A stretch of 64,000 bases of DNA from Thamnaconus septentrionalis. Its lineage: Eukaryota; Chordata; Actinopteri; Tetraodontiformes; Monacanthidae. The position numbers and the translations under genes are program-made. Of the stretch, positions 30,642-45,600 are shown in pieces. The notes under the pieces are model-generated. The model did not search any database and was not told the DNA's origin. It saw only the letters and a program-made list of their open reading frames with translations. The DNA is taken from assembly GCA_009823395.1 (NCBI GenBank), contig CM020503.1, positions 3,157,001-3,221,000 on the forward strand, written 5' to 3'. Position 1 is the first letter of the stretch; each line of letters begins with the position of its first letter.

Positions 30642-33600
30642 ATGGGGGAGCTGTTCAGAAGTGAAGAGATGACCCTGGCCCAGCTCTTTCTGCAGTCTGA
30701 GGCGGCCTACTGCTGCGTGAGCGAGCTGGGAGAACTTGGCATGGTCCAGTTCAGAGATGTAAGTCTGCTGTCACACTTTCACACTTTTGATCCTGCGATA
30801 GCGTCTGTGAAAAGAGATTTATTGAAAAGCTATTAGAGGGGTGAGCCAGGTTAAGGAGCAACAGAATATATTTTCCTGAAGAATTATTTACTAAAGAAAT
30901 AAAATAACTGTAGTCGCACAGCCAATCGTTGAAATAAGTCATGGAATAATTAACCTCTGTTGTCTTGATCAATGGGTAAGATTCAACAATAGAAAAAAGA
31001 AAACCGTCTACACAGTAACCTGCCTAAATGTGATGTCCTACAAATCACAGACAACGATGGATGGTTCCAGTGACACTTTTTAAATTTTGTTTGTGGTGGA
31101 TTCAAATTTGGCAAATTCTGTATTTCCCTTCGCAGGCAGTAAATGTGTGCCTCCCTTTTTTTCCATTCTCACCCACAGCTTAATCCTGATATAAACGTGT
31201 TCCAGCGTAAGTTTGTAAATGAAGTGAGGAGATGTGAGGAGATGGACAGGAAATTAAGTAAGTAATTAAATATTTTTTCATTTCAACTGAAAAAAAAAAT
31301 ATCAAAGGAACGTTTTGTTGATGTATTGTTCCTGGTGAACAGGGTTTGTGGAGAAGGAGATCAAGAAAGCGAACATTGCCACTGTGGACACCGGGGAGAA
31401 CCCAGAGGTTCCTTTTCCCAGGGACATGATTGATCTGGAGGTAATGTGCACAGTTTTGTTTGTCTGACATCAAACAAGCTTCGAGCGGCGCCTAAACCCA
31501 GTGGTTGTGAACTCAAACTCTACCTGTCTACACACCATGAGCAAGGGCTGTACAGTTCTTTGCAAAGTATCTACAGCTCTAGGTTCCCCTTAGGGAACTG
31601 CTGTATTAATTTTTGTCCCTTTCAGAAAATAATCAAAATGACAATGTTATATTTTATATTTTTATTTAACATCAGCTGAAAAATATGATATTTCTAAAGG
31701 TTTATAGCTGTGTTTTAGTTTTAGTCTGGCAGTTTCTGTTGAGTTGCATCAATAAATCAATAATCTATCATGATAATATTAAAAATCACAGCTCGTTAGT
31801 TGTCATTTTCCTGGGTTGTTCACTTTCCTACCTCACTGCACTGAGTGGAGCATGCAGTGTTAAAAGTCATTCTGTTTGCTATTCTCCACCTTTTTATTGA
31901 GAAGTTGTCCGTCTCCCAAACCGCGTTTTATTTGAAGTTTCACACTGATTGTTCACTTTGTTCTGCAGGCCACCTTTGAAAAGTTGGAAAATGAGCTGAA
32001 GGAGATCAACACCAACCAGGAAGCACTGAAAAAGAACTTTCTGGAACTGACGGAGCTAAAGCACATCCTTCGCCGGACACAGCAGTTCTTTGATGAGGTG
32101 TGACTCACTCTCTTCAACAAACACAGCACACATCCAGATGAACAGTGTTACGGTTAAAGTCCTTGGTGGAGTTGCATCACAACGCTTCTTGGTGCATTGA
32201 CAGATGGAGGATCCCAACCTGCTGGAGGAGTCATCGGCACTGATGGAGGGCAGTGAGGGAGGCCGTGGGGCGCCCCTCAGACTGGGGTAAACCATCATGA
32301 CCTCATCTTGTATTGCTGCTGCATATACATGACTGAGCCAGATGAAGATTTGCCCATTGCTGTTTGAAACTCTTAATACTGCTAGTTGGGCTGCTAATCA
32401 GAGCAGCTCACATTCAGTCCGACTGCCCCATTCTCTGTGTGAGTGTACATATAAACACTAGTATCTCCCTGTCAGCAGTCAAGCACCAGAGTACAAGTGT
32501 GTTCAGGTTGAAACCTTTTGAGGATTTCGTTGAGCTGAAAAGTACTTCTGAAAATAAATTCTAATGTATTCTATGTGCATGTATTGGTGTTTTGCACTGC
32601 AAGAGTATTTAAGAGAAAAGTACTTTGAGTTTATGACTACTTGTATTTTTCTGTTCAGGTTTGTGGCTGGTGTGATCAGCAGGGAGAGAATTCCCACCTT
32701 TGAGAGGATGCTGTGGAGAGTGTGTCGTGGTAATGTCTTCTTAAGAAAGGCCGAGATCGAGGACCCTCTGGAGGACCCCGCCACTGTGAGGACCGTCAGA
32801 AAGAATATGATGTAGCATTCTGTGTCACTGAGCCTGTTGAAAGTAGACTGAACTTCAGCAAGGATGTGACAGAGTAATGGGTTTTTTATTCCTAATTACT
32901 GCGCAATATTTATACTCTTTACATTAAAAAGAATGGTTAAATTCAATAAGATAATTAGTGTAGGATCAATTTGAAATAAACCATCCACAAAGCCATATAA
33001 TGAAACACATTGACAACCTAGTGTGTGAGACTTTTTTCTTTTGTCTCTTTCTCAGGGAGACCAGGTCCACAAATCAGTGTTCATCATTTTCTTTCAAGGG
33101 GACCAGCTGAAGAACAGAGTGAAGAAGATCTGCGAGGGGTGCGTGTTAATGTTGCTTCATGTTGTAAACATTACACGCAGCAAAAGTGAAGAAGGAGGGA
33201 GCAGGGAGATGGGACGGCCGGTGTTGGTTGGTTTGATTGACCTCTGCTCTGTCTGACCAGGTTCCGCGCGTCGCTTTACCCGTGTCCAGAGACGCCACAG
33301 GAGAGGAAGGAGATGTTGGCTGGAGTCAACAGCCGTATTGATGACCTTCAAATGGCATGTCTTGGTTCACACATGATCCGGTGCAAAAGCTGCGCAGTTC
33401 CACAGCGGACGGTTCTGAGTCGCAGATTCTTGTTACTGATGTTTAGCGTGGCACTGTCTAAAAGCCCGAGGTAGCTGGTGCAGATCAAACTGCTTTGCAA
33501 TCTCATGGTTGAGCTTTGTTGTGCCACCAAACCAAAAAAACCCACCAAGCTTCAAGATTTTTTTCAGTAAATATTAGCAGCATTGGGAATCAAATTGAAG

Positions 33601-36600
33601 TTTCTCAGAAATGTGAACTTTCCTGTGACTAGCAGATGGCGCCGGCACTTTCCACTATGTAGAAGACTGATACGGACATTATGTTTGTGTTTGTTCCTGT
33701 TTGTTGCTTGTTGAACACTCAACAGAATCCTCTAAAAACAAGAATTTCCTGCCAAATATGTCAAATACATGTCAGATATTGACATGTTAATCTGTACATA
33801 CCCACACAGGGAGTTTTCCAGCATGGTGATAGTGCAAACCACACAGCCTCTTTCAAACATCAACAGCTTTATATGACATCACAAGAGAAACACACAACAA
33901 GTTGCGTTGCCATGATTGACTTCGCTTCTATAAGCGCCTGCATGTACACAGACATGTATACAGGGCAAAACACACCCATGCTGCTTAACATTCATTCCCC
34001 ACTTTGCTAAAATGTTTTTCTATTTCCTGGGATTGCAGAGTCCTGAAGTTCTTGTGTCAAGCCTGTTTATTGCACCACAACTGTTCATCGGCTCTTTCCT
34101 TTCAAATCGCTCCTGCACTTTGTCAGAATAATGTTCACTAAAACAAATGACACAGTTTAACAGAAACAGGAAATTCTTTTTCCCGCCTGCCGCCATCAGA
34201 CTTTTCCGTCATAATATTAATATCTAATTAGATTTCAAAAGCCTGCGTAAGTGGAGGAGGGTGTGTTCATGGACTGGACTTCTTATCTGTAAGAAACCTT
34301 CCGTCCTGTCTCATAGTGTTGCGGTTTCCCTTGGCTTGCCCTTATTAAGCCTGGAAAAAAAATGGTTCTGCTTGAAAGGTCTGACAAAGTCAAAGCCTGA
34401 CAGCCCTGTGCGATACATTACACCCCACCACAATAGAACATTCTGCTCAGAATTCCATAGAAAATCTATGTCTGTTCATAAACAAACCTGGGGTCATGGA
34501 TTAGAACCGAAGAAGCCATTTCTACCCACACATGTTTCCACAATGTAAACCTGACCTCAGAACAGTTCTTTTGTTTATGGAATTTCAACGCTTGTTATTA
34601 TATAATCACATATAAATTAAGTAATTAGGATTTGTTTCTTATATTTAATCTGTTAACTCATAAACTGTTGGTACAGACCTCAGCGTCGCTCAGCTGCCAT
34701 CTGAGGCCCTCTTGTTTAAAACCAGAGTGGTTGTGCTGCTGACTGCAGGTGCTGAACCAGACCGAGGACCACCGTCAGCGAGTGCTGCAGGCCGCCTCCA
34801 AGACCATGCGGGTGTGGTTCATCAAAGTGAGGAAGATGAAGGCCATTTACCACACGCTCAACCTCTGCAACATTGACGTCACCCACAAGTGTCTGATCGC
34901 TGAGGTGTGGTGTCCAGTCTCAGACCTGGACTCCATCCAGTTCGCTCTACGCAGAGGGACGGTGGGTTGCTTTCTTCTCTTTTGGGTTTTTCTGCTTTTG
35001 TTGTTGATTGTGATTAACGCAAAGCTGGGATTAAACCCTGAGAGAATCCAAGGTCATAATTAGACGGCACTGATGAGCGTTCTGTCCGTCATGTGTTTGA
35101 CAAGTAAATTCTTGTTTTTTCCCAGGAGAGGAGCGGCTCCACGGTGCCGTCCATCCTCAATAGGATGCAGACGAAGCAAACTCCACCTACTTTTAACAAG
35201 ACCAACAAGTTCACCTCTGGCTTCCAGAACATCGTTGACGCCTATGGCATCGGGAACTACAGGGAAATCAATCCAGGTTATATATATGTATACCTATTTC
35301 AATATAGCTGCACTGTTTGATTGCATTTCTGTATCAAATACTTTATACGCACACACGATTTGCTACTAGAGCAGCAGGATTTAATAGAGTGAGACCTCTG
35401 TTGACTTTAATCTCCGTCTCCACCTTTGTGTACCCTGTTCCAGCTCCGTACACTATCATCACTTTCCCCTTCCTGTTTGCGGTGATGTTTGGTGACATGG
35501 GTCACGGCCTGCTGATGACCTGTGCTGCCCTCTACCTGGTGATCCGGGAGAGTCGCCTCCTCGCCCAAAAGAGCGACAACGAGGTACAGTTATTGAGGAG
35601 AACTTGCTACAGCCATAATCATCATTTTAAAGACATGGGAAGTTCCCACATGTTACCGACATGACCTAACCCCTCAGATAATGTTTGACTGCTTTGTGTC
35701 TCTGTAGATGTTCAACATGGTCTTTGCCGGTCGCTACATCGTCCTGCTCATGGGCCTATTTTCCATCTACACTGGCGTCATTTACAACGACTGCTTCTCC
35801 AAGTCCCTCAACATGTTCGGCTCTGGGTGGAGCGTTCGGCCCATGTTCGGCCCCAAAGGAGCCAACTGGTCGTAAGTCAGCTACTGATTGCGATTCTTGT
35901 TATTTTCTACTGAAGTCGAGCACAGGATGAGACGTTTCATTGAGATAGAAAGCAATGAAAAAAGTTAATATTTCAGTCAGGAGAGATTGAAGCCAAGTAA
36001 ACAGCTTTTTATCTGGTAGTATTGGTAAAGAACAGTCCACCATTTAACAATCAGCCACTCACAACTCACAAAATCCATCTGCACTACATTCCTGGCCTGC
36101 CGCACTCATTGTTGATCGATTGCTTAGCAAACATTAACATTTTTCAAGTGTTTGTTTTTGTATATCAGCTTTATAAGATAGTTGCCTGGAACTATTTTCT
36201 TTTTACAACTGAACTGAAAGAATTTCTAGAAGTGTGTTTGGCTGCTCCCCCCTTCACTCAGCAGTCCAACTTACTGCAGACCATCTCTTAAAGGGCGTAG
36301 CCACACTCAAAGACAGGAAAGTTATTGGATGTTCAGGCAAACACACACACGTTAATTCATGGCAGGACCTTTGCAGGCAGCGGAGTAGTGCAAGACAACC
36401 TTGACGACTGAAGTAAGATTGCAGTGATGGGTTCAGACACTCAGCCTTCAAGACAGATGGATGAGAAGTAAAACTGTAAACATTGCAATGATGATAAAAC
36501 TGATAAAACTGTAAATGTTACAATTATGATAAAATATAGTAATAGAAATGTATTATATTATTAGACAATTACATTGTGTAGAGGAAACAAAGGATGACAG

Positions 36601-39600
36601 TTTAAGTCAGTTCTTAAGTTAGTTCTAGTAATTTATTATTCACCTGCTCTCATTTCTGCACTAAATGCATGCATTGATTGATGTATTGCTGTGTATTGTT
36701 AGTCACATAAACCAACCGTGTCCCCCTGCTACATCCTAGAGTGGAAACCCTGGATGGAAATGCACTTCTGCAGCTGGACCCTGCCGTCCCCGGGGTGTTT
36801 GGTGGACCTTATCCACTGGGAATTGACCCGGTAAATCCTCAACATTTATTTCAACAACAGCAAAAATGTCATGATGAGACTTTTTTTTCTCTCTCCCTGT
36901 GGACACGCACTTGTCGGCTTTTTTGTTGAGACTCTGTCATGTCTGCAGATCTGGAACGTCGCCACCAACAAACTGACCTTCCTGAACTCATTCAAGATGA
37001 AGATGTCAGTGATTTTGGGCGTCATCCACATGCTGTTTGGAGTGACGCTGAGTCTCTTCAACCACCTGTAAGCACCACGACAGGAGCTTATAAATGATAC
37101 ACGTTACACTTGGCCTGTGGGACAGTCAGCCTGAATCTTGGCTTAAACCACATAGAGATTCATCAGTTTAGAAATGTGATACCGTTGCCAGTTCTCCATG
37201 AGATATAGTGCTGGTGCAGACCCATTTTCCATTGTTTAAAGAACACTCACAGCAAGTAAATACAACAGATGTTCCCAATAATAGTCACCAGCGAGAAGCC
37301 TTTAGTTCTCCAGATTTTAGGTTGATGTTTGATTTGACGGGTTATACACCTGAGACCATCAAAAGTGTCGCTGAAATGCCAACGAAAAGGTTTTGATTGC
37401 TTTGATGTCCAGGTCAGTTCAATATACTTGTTTAAAATATTTTTTTGAAAATATGTGCCTGCTGTGCCATTGATATTTAACATTCATCACCCTTGGTATT
37501 TTTTTTTCTCTTTCCTCTTAACCAATTGTGCTTCACTGCAGGTACTTCAAGAAGCCACTGAACATCTTCCTGGGCTTCATCCCAGAAATCGTCTTCATGG
37601 CCAGCCTCTTTGGCTATCTGGTCCTGCTGGTCTTCTACAAGTGGACCGCCTACGATGCCCAAACCTCCAAAGACGCTCCCAGCCTGCTCATCCACTTCAT
37701 CAACATGTGTCTCTTCAACTACAACGACCCCACAAATAAGCCTCTCTACATGGGACAGGTGCTCCCTACACTCTCCCCCCTCTGCCTCTCCCACCTTTTA
37801 TTTCCCCCCACTCGCTCTATTGGTTGGAGAATGTTTGTTTTAACAGTTTTCATAAGGTCTTATTACATGACAGAAGCAGTCTACTCAGCTAGTTCTGGGT
37901 TTATGATCTTAGCAAAATGAAGAGAGAATGAGTTCTGAAACATTCTGGAGTTATTCTACAGTTGATCAGAAAGGTCGATGAAGACATTTCTGCACAGCTG
38001 TTTGCCTGCATATGAAAGACTGTGCACAACAAGTTTGATGTATGCTCGCTGCTAAGCTCTGCTGTAAGGAGAAGCGGGCTGCATGATAGAACAAAATCTG
38101 TTGCATCTGCCTTTATTGAGCCATCTGGGCTCAAGTACAAAAGAAGGTACAAAAGGTGAACGTCTGTCATGAAATCGCTTTCAAGAAAATTCTCCACATT
38201 CACCTTACTAATAGTAAGAAACTTCAAAATTATTTCCACCCCCATCGTCTTTGCCCCTTCTTGTTACGCAAGCATTAATATGTGTCCAACTATATATGCG
38301 TCAGCTCATTATGATGAGGGTGCAGTGAGTTTCACTGGATTGTCTTCAGTTTATTGGATACAGAGAAAAAAAATATACCAGAAAATTGTTCCTGAATGTT
38401 TGGTTACTTTGTAAGTGGTAACAATGAGTCAGTCCTCTTTTTTCTGTGTTCAAGCGCTAAGGTTTCCTCACAGGCATCTCGACTGTCATCTGGGAAGAAT
38501 CATCTCCTCACCGCTGCTGCACACGACCAAGCCGTACTAACCTCTCTGTGTTTGAATCCGTAGATGGGGATCCAGGTTTTGTTGGTGCTGATTGCCCTTG
38601 CATGTGTACCTTGTATGCTGGTTGTGAAAACTATGGTGCTCCGACGTCAGCACCTGTGGAAAATGAAGCTGGTATGTCCACCTGACAGCACGTGTGACCT
38701 TGCTGCTGCCTTTGATAAGCAATGTTTTTTTTCCCTGTTTTGTTTTTTTGAGATAACCTGTTTTTTTTCTTTTTTTCCAGTGCACATTTTTTGCTGTTTG
38801 CATTGATGTTCTGACTTTTGTTTTGTGAAAAAAAAAAATGCTTAAAGCCTGCCTTGGCAACATGAATATTTGGGTTGGGAAAGTGATAAACTAGTGTTGG
38901 AGGGCACCCTAGCAGCTCCTGATCTGCGTCTTGCTGCATGTTTCCTTTGTGTTTTTGTGTTTGAGTACTACCATAATACCGCATATCAAACAAGAAGCTC
39001 TTGTAACCTGAAACGTGTCTCATTAGATAGAGACAGCGCTGATTTGAACACTTGCGAACAATTTGACTTTTAATAATTTGTTATAGGATCGTTTTAAAAA
39101 ACTGACTAATTGCATTCAGCGATGTTAAGGTTCTTCCAGTTCAGCTGTGCTAGTATTACTGGTAACCTAATAGTAAACTGCATGCTATTATAGTGAACAT
39201 TAATAAGTTCAAATTGAGTTTTTACCCTTGTTTCCCCTTTTACCCTTGTATCCTTGTTTCTTTTCCTCAACCAGTGGTATTACTGTTTCCCAGCCCCTCT
39301 GTTAATGTGGTGTTTTCCTCAGTGTCTGTGCGGGGTGCCCTGTTTGACTAGAAAAACTGATATCACTTAAAAGGGGGAGCATTGCATCTAAGGCTTGCTT
39401 TAAGCTAGACATAGCTTTTGTGGCTTTTGTATCTAGTCCCAGAAGAGGGAAGAAACCGCTGCAGAGAATCTAGAGCAGACTGTAGGGCAGACAGGTGTGT
39501 CCTCATCATGCACCGGACTTGCCCAACAGGGAACGCAGAAGCTTGGAGGGGTGCGGGTAGGCAATGGGCCAACGGAGGATGAGGCTGGCATCATGGACCA

Positions 39601-42600
39601 TGACCAGCTCTCCCAGCACTCAGAGGAAGGGGATGAGGTGAGCCACACAAAGCACTGCCTCGCTACACAGCACCACACATCCCATCCTGTTGTTTACTCT
39701 CTTCAAATTTTGAAATTGAATCTAATTCAACAGTGTCTTGGCACACTAATCTGTAAGTACTGCAGAATAAGTAAAGATAACAGATAAATCCCAAACCAGG
39801 GAAATGAAATCAGTGTATTCTAACTATATATCCAATAGATTCAGAATGGAAAAATTGAGATCTGAAAACAGATATAATACATGACACTGAAAAGTTCATC
39901 CTTTTTCTGTCGGACCAACATGACTCTGACCTGAGAACAACCTTTTTAAACATTCTGACATTATACTGATGAAACCTTAAAGAAATATTTTACTGAGGTT
40001 GATCCATCATTTTCTAAAAGCTGGTACGGATAATGCAGTTTATCTCTGTTCATTGGGGGAAAAGATTAACTCTAGTATTTGTAATTCTCTGACCAGAACA
40101 CTAAACTAATACAAAACTGACTGATGATAGTTCGACATCACATGTGAAGCATTGTTTTGTGTTAAGTCTGTGTGAATCTCTGACTAACCTTCGACATCTG
40201 CTCACTTTCAAGCACTCAGAGGATGAGCCGGTGAGAACCTGAAAGTCTCCCTGGCATGTTTGGCCCGATCTCTTTGTTTGTCTGTTGTCGGTCTCTGTTG
40301 TTGTCTCTGTCCTGTGTTTGTTTGTGAGTTTGTTATCCATTTTACATGTTACATGTTATTTTACATGTTATATTTTACGGTTGTGTTTGCATCACTATCT
40401 ATTAGCTGGATATCTGTGGTACTTAAAAGTCTTCCGGCGACTTTCCTGAAGCTAAGATGAAAACTTTGCTTCCAGTCAGAAGCAAAGTGTCTGTTTAGAT
40501 TCTGAATCTCTGGTAAGATTCAATGACTGGAAGGGACTTTAAAAAAAAAAAAAAAAATCAAACAATTCTAAGTAAACTATGGAAAATACTTTTTTCTTGA
40601 AGAGAGTGAAGAGCTAAACAATCCTCGGAGCATTTGTTAAAATTGCGTGCCCTACCTTCCCCTGATACAGATATATTACTATGTAATAGAATAGAGACCC
40701 TTTACGGACACAGAAAAACAAAGTGAGGTTTCAAGGTCAGTTCTGAATTTCACTGACTGTACAACACACGCTGTGATGTAATTTAACCAGACCTGTTTTG
40801 TCACAGTTTAACTTTGGTGACCTAGCAGTTCACCAGGCCATCCACACCATTGAGTACTGTCTGGGATGCATCTCCAACACAGCGTCCTACCTGCGCCTCT
40901 GGGCCCTCAGCCTGGCCCATGCACGTAAGTCTTACTGCATACACGTGATGCATGCACAGTGTAATGTTCCGTATGATATGCTGCGTACGAGATATAGTTC
41001 TGAGTAATACATAAGCCTGTTTGGATAAGATAGGGAGAGGTGTGATACGTGGGGTGGTGTAAACACGGCTGTTGTGGACTGTGTGCAGAGCTGTCCGAGG
41101 TCCTCTGGTCCATGGTGATGCGCCTGGGCCTCTCCTCCAGGAGCGGCGGCGGATTCTTCGGCCTCTCAATAATCTTCTCCGCCTTTGCCATCCTCACCGT
41201 GGCCATCCTGCTCATCATGGAGGGGCTGTCGGCCTTCCTGCACGCTCTGCGTCTTCACTGGTGAGACGCTGACACACACACACACACACACACACATTCT
41301 GCACCTGTCACGATTCGCTTGATGAGCGCTCACTTTTTTCACCCTACGAACCGAGTGTCTTTTGCCAAAAAGCTGCTGATTTACACGCACGGAAGGAATG
41401 TTCCAAGCATTTTGAGAGAGCGAACAGCTCTGCCAGCTCCAGATAACCTCACCACCCTCCAGCTCCATCGCCTCCTGGCACCACCATCTTCCTGCTTATC
41501 CGGTGTGCACTATTTCTCAAAGCCCGGCCAAAAAGAAATCTTGGCACTCGGACCTGTGTAGATGAGTAATAGATTTTCCTGGAGCTGCTCCATACCTGTT
41601 GTCAACATGACAAAACGCCCAGGGAAAATAAAAAATTGTAATCAAAATATTTGAAGTACGGCTAACTTCTTAAATGATACAGTCATAGCGCTCTAGTAAG
41701 GAGTGCTGCAGATAAAAATGCAGAGGTATTCTGGTGAAGATAAGGGCAATAAATAGGAAACATCGACCTTTAAGAAATATGTTCATTGATGCGCAATACA
41801 TGTTATTAATATGTTATATTAGATCCCAGTCTAATATTGTAGAACAGAGACAAAAATAACTAAATGAATGGTAGCAGGCCATTAAAAATCAGCTGTAATA
41901 GGTTTAAACAAAAATTAATAATAATATGTAATAACAATAATATATTAAAATATCACTCAAATGAAAAAAAAATCATGTCTCTTAAGTCTATGATGGAGAA
42001 TTTTATTTTGTCATGGTCAATGACATTTCTGATTTGGCTGAGCAATTTTGTCCACTTACACTGGGCAGCATGAGCACCAGTAAGAATGTCTGATGACATT
42101 CAAACATGTCTAGTGTTAAGACTACGAACAATAATACACAGCTTGTTTCTCAAACTCTGTGGAAAAAAGGCTCCATCTTATATGGCAGCTGTGAAAACTT
42201 TGTCCTCACGCCATCAAACATAACTAACTCTAACACAAACATGAGTGAAAAGTTAATGTGTTAAATGGTCGTTGTCCTCATGAAGAGGCCATTGTGTTAC
42301 TGGGTAGTTTTACGGCTCCTGCACATGTAGCGGTCTTACCGTGCAGCTCCTAGCTAACAGGTGGACGCTAATGTTAAAAAGAGTGGTGGGGTATTTTTCA
42401 CATGGCGGGGTTAATAGTTGCAGTCATGTTTCAAGTAAACTGTGGTCAGCCTGAACCTTTTGGTTTTCACTGCTCACACACACATGCTGATGAGCTGATG
42501 AGCTTCTTTTTTATTCTAATTAATTATACACACACACACACAGTGACACAGACGTTGAGCGCCGTACAATAATTGTACCGTGCGCAATCGAGTGTAGCCC

Positions 42601-45600
42601 GGCCGAGGCACAGATATGTTTTCATGTTTATGTGGGAGGGCAGCGAAGAGATTTTCCCCCTTCTTCTGACTTCTCACCGCTGCCCTGTCGTACCTCCAAG
42701 CAGACCAAATATTTGCCACAGCTGGGAGACATTCCTTGGCACTCCCCGTGCTTGCTAAGGCCAGGAACCAACGGGGAATTTAGGATCCCCTCTGACCGTT
42801 TTCCTCTCCCAGATGTAGAGGTTTTCAATTTTAATTGTAATTTGATATGCTAGCAATTAATTTTTTTTCTAAGACTGCTTTTTTTTATTTTGATGTATCT
42901 TGAAAAAAGATGAGGTGGGTCAGTCATGATGCCTCTTTCCCCTTGCAGAGCTTGAATTGATCAGTTGAGATGTGAACCCTATTACACAATGGCACGCCCT
43001 GCGCCGCTTGCCGACCGTTCAGCCGTAGTTCTCGTGCACCGCTGCTCACGTTCATTTGACGCACGCCGCTGTGCTTGGTAGGAAGGAGTTGAAGGATTCC
43101 TCTGCACCTCTTCCTGGCTCACGGCCACCTTCAGCATCTGGGCAGCAACACACGGCGCTCGCTGCCAACAATGTTGGGTAAATGGACAGTGAGGGTTTCT
43201 GCGTGTGCCTTGCTATTTCAGTCCCGCAGATCTTGCAGTGTCACGTCAGGGTCTGCGAGAATACAAAAGCACGGTTGATTCGTCAGAACAGGGCGAGGTC
43301 TAAAAGAGGAGAGGCGCAGATTCCAAACAGAATCCCCTTTTTTATCAAGTGGACGCAGAAAGCAGGGCGGATCCACCAGCAAAAATCATCTCACCACAGG
43401 GTCCACATGTGATTCGCTGAATGTTCTTGTCTGGGTCGCTACAATGGACAAATGACCAGTTGTTGATAAAAAACTAGCAGCTAAAAATGGCAGTTGCCTT
43501 ATTATCGCCACTCCACACTTTTATACCTTAGCTTGCCTGCAGCCCAGAAACCTCTCTGTGCTGCAGATTGACAGTGTGGACAACAGCACTGCAACCAAAG
43601 TCCAACCAACCAAGCCTCTTCCTCAGGCAGAACCAGTGTCCCCAACACTTGTGTTCAGGAAGAGGAACGGCTCTAGGGGATTAAAAGATCAAGTTTACAG
43701 CGAGAGTTCAGGGCTCGGCTGTTCCAACGTCCTCTGCGCCAAAGGTTTTTGTTTTTGCCGTGACAGTGTACATAGCTAGACAGTCACATTCTTGGCATAC
43801 AGGGAAAGCAAGTTGTAGCTGTTAGACATTATTGGCTACCCATGCGTGAGCAGCAAGGGAGAAAGCAGCACAGAGATGCTCCGGGAGCTGGTGAAAGCAG
43901 GCGGAGGTGGGAGATAAGTCAAGGGGAGGGTCCCCACAGTGAGCAAGACGAATGAAGGGAAAGAGCTCTGGAGCTTGGAGTACAAGGAACCTGCTCAGTG
44001 GTCACCTGCCAAAATGTTTCCAGACCTCTTAAGACTGGGCCTCTTTTGAATCCGTGTCTCGATTTGAATCAACACCCTCGTTTCAGAATTTATTTCAGGG
44101 TCCTTGTTTTGAACCATTGCTACATTTTCTCTTCTACAACAAATCCAATGTACTGTACTAGTATGTGCTTTATATACAGTGTATATACTGTATATATACG
44201 GTATATAATAAATTCATGCCACACACACACACACACACACAAATGCATACATTTTCTATTACCATTTCTCCTTCACTCAGGTTTGTAAAAAAAAAACAAA
44301 CATGTACATGCAAAAAAACAACATATACCGTAACAAATACAGTTAACAGGCCCAATTGTATATTATGTCAAAAATCATATGTTTTCTGGCAACCAAAAAT
44401 AGTCTTGCTTGTCCCACTACAATTAGAAGTGTTTGCAAAAGCTGAGCTGGTGAACCTTTGTGAAGATTTTAACCGTAGTACTTCTCAAGATGGATAGAAG
44501 TTCCAACCTGTTTACTTTGGTTTGATATTTGATACATCTTTGGCAGAGCTACATCAAAAGTCTGAGAGTACCTGAACATTTTTAATGGTCTGATGGGAAG
44601 GACAAAAAGACTGAGGCCTTGCATTTGGGAACACAGAAATCCATCACAAATCATTTGCATGAATTTGTTAATAAACACCACTCACCGCTTGTGTAAATAA
44701 CAAAGAGGGAAAGCTAACCAGGAGCTGCATGTTCTCCAAGGCAATCATTTTCACTCTGGTGACTGTAATGTCAGAAGCCAGTGTCAAATCTCAGAGTGCA
44801 GTGTAAACCTCTGGGTGCCTCAGATCTGGAAACACTAGGAGGATATTTCCCCTGTAGATGTGCCACAAAGTAATCCCTTCTTTATAATTATAATGTGAAA
44901 CAATGGTGAAGTGTAATTTTGGTTGGTTAAAGTTGCTGTAACTTAGGCAATGTCAGGTCTGACTTTGTCATATCTTACAAGCTATCTGTCTCTTCTCTTG
45001 GTCCAAATTGAAAACTCACATGTCCAAGCAAGCTGAGGTTGCAAGTGAGTAGGAAGTACGCCAGCATCATAACAGTAACAAGCTCCATGAGCAGAAATAT
45101 AAGCCACGCAAATAGACTGAGGCTGCATGTGACTTCACACCAAACATCCAGCAGTGCAGAGGCGGATCACAGTAGATGTGGGTCCTCATTAAAAAATGTA
45201 TTGCAAATGCTGCAGATTTGGATCGGTGTAAAAGCAGTTTAAGTTATGCGGCAGGCACATGGAGATTGTTAACAAATAAGTGACAAGATGTGGGTGGAGC
45301 GCTGTAAAACACTATATGGAATACCAACTTCAAGAGAACTTTTAAAATACAAACATCTTAACAACAATACAACATAACAATCATATATATATATGTATAT
45401 ATATATGTATATATATATGTATATATATATGTATATATATATATATATATTTAAAAAAGAACTTTAAATCATAAAACAGGCTTTAAAAAGGAATCTAGGC
45501 TATAAACTATCCACCGTAAAAGACAGTGTAGCATATTCAAAAGTAGGAAGAATAACTTCAGATAAACTCAAAATGCTAATAATATAATTTTAATAAACAT

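Noticed and set aside
43558..43779. Possible extra atp6v0a1 exon after CTCTGTGCTGCAG
   Set aside because: The acceptor looks good and the frame is open, but the flanking exons join in frame without it and the peptide matches nothing in V-ATPase subunit a.
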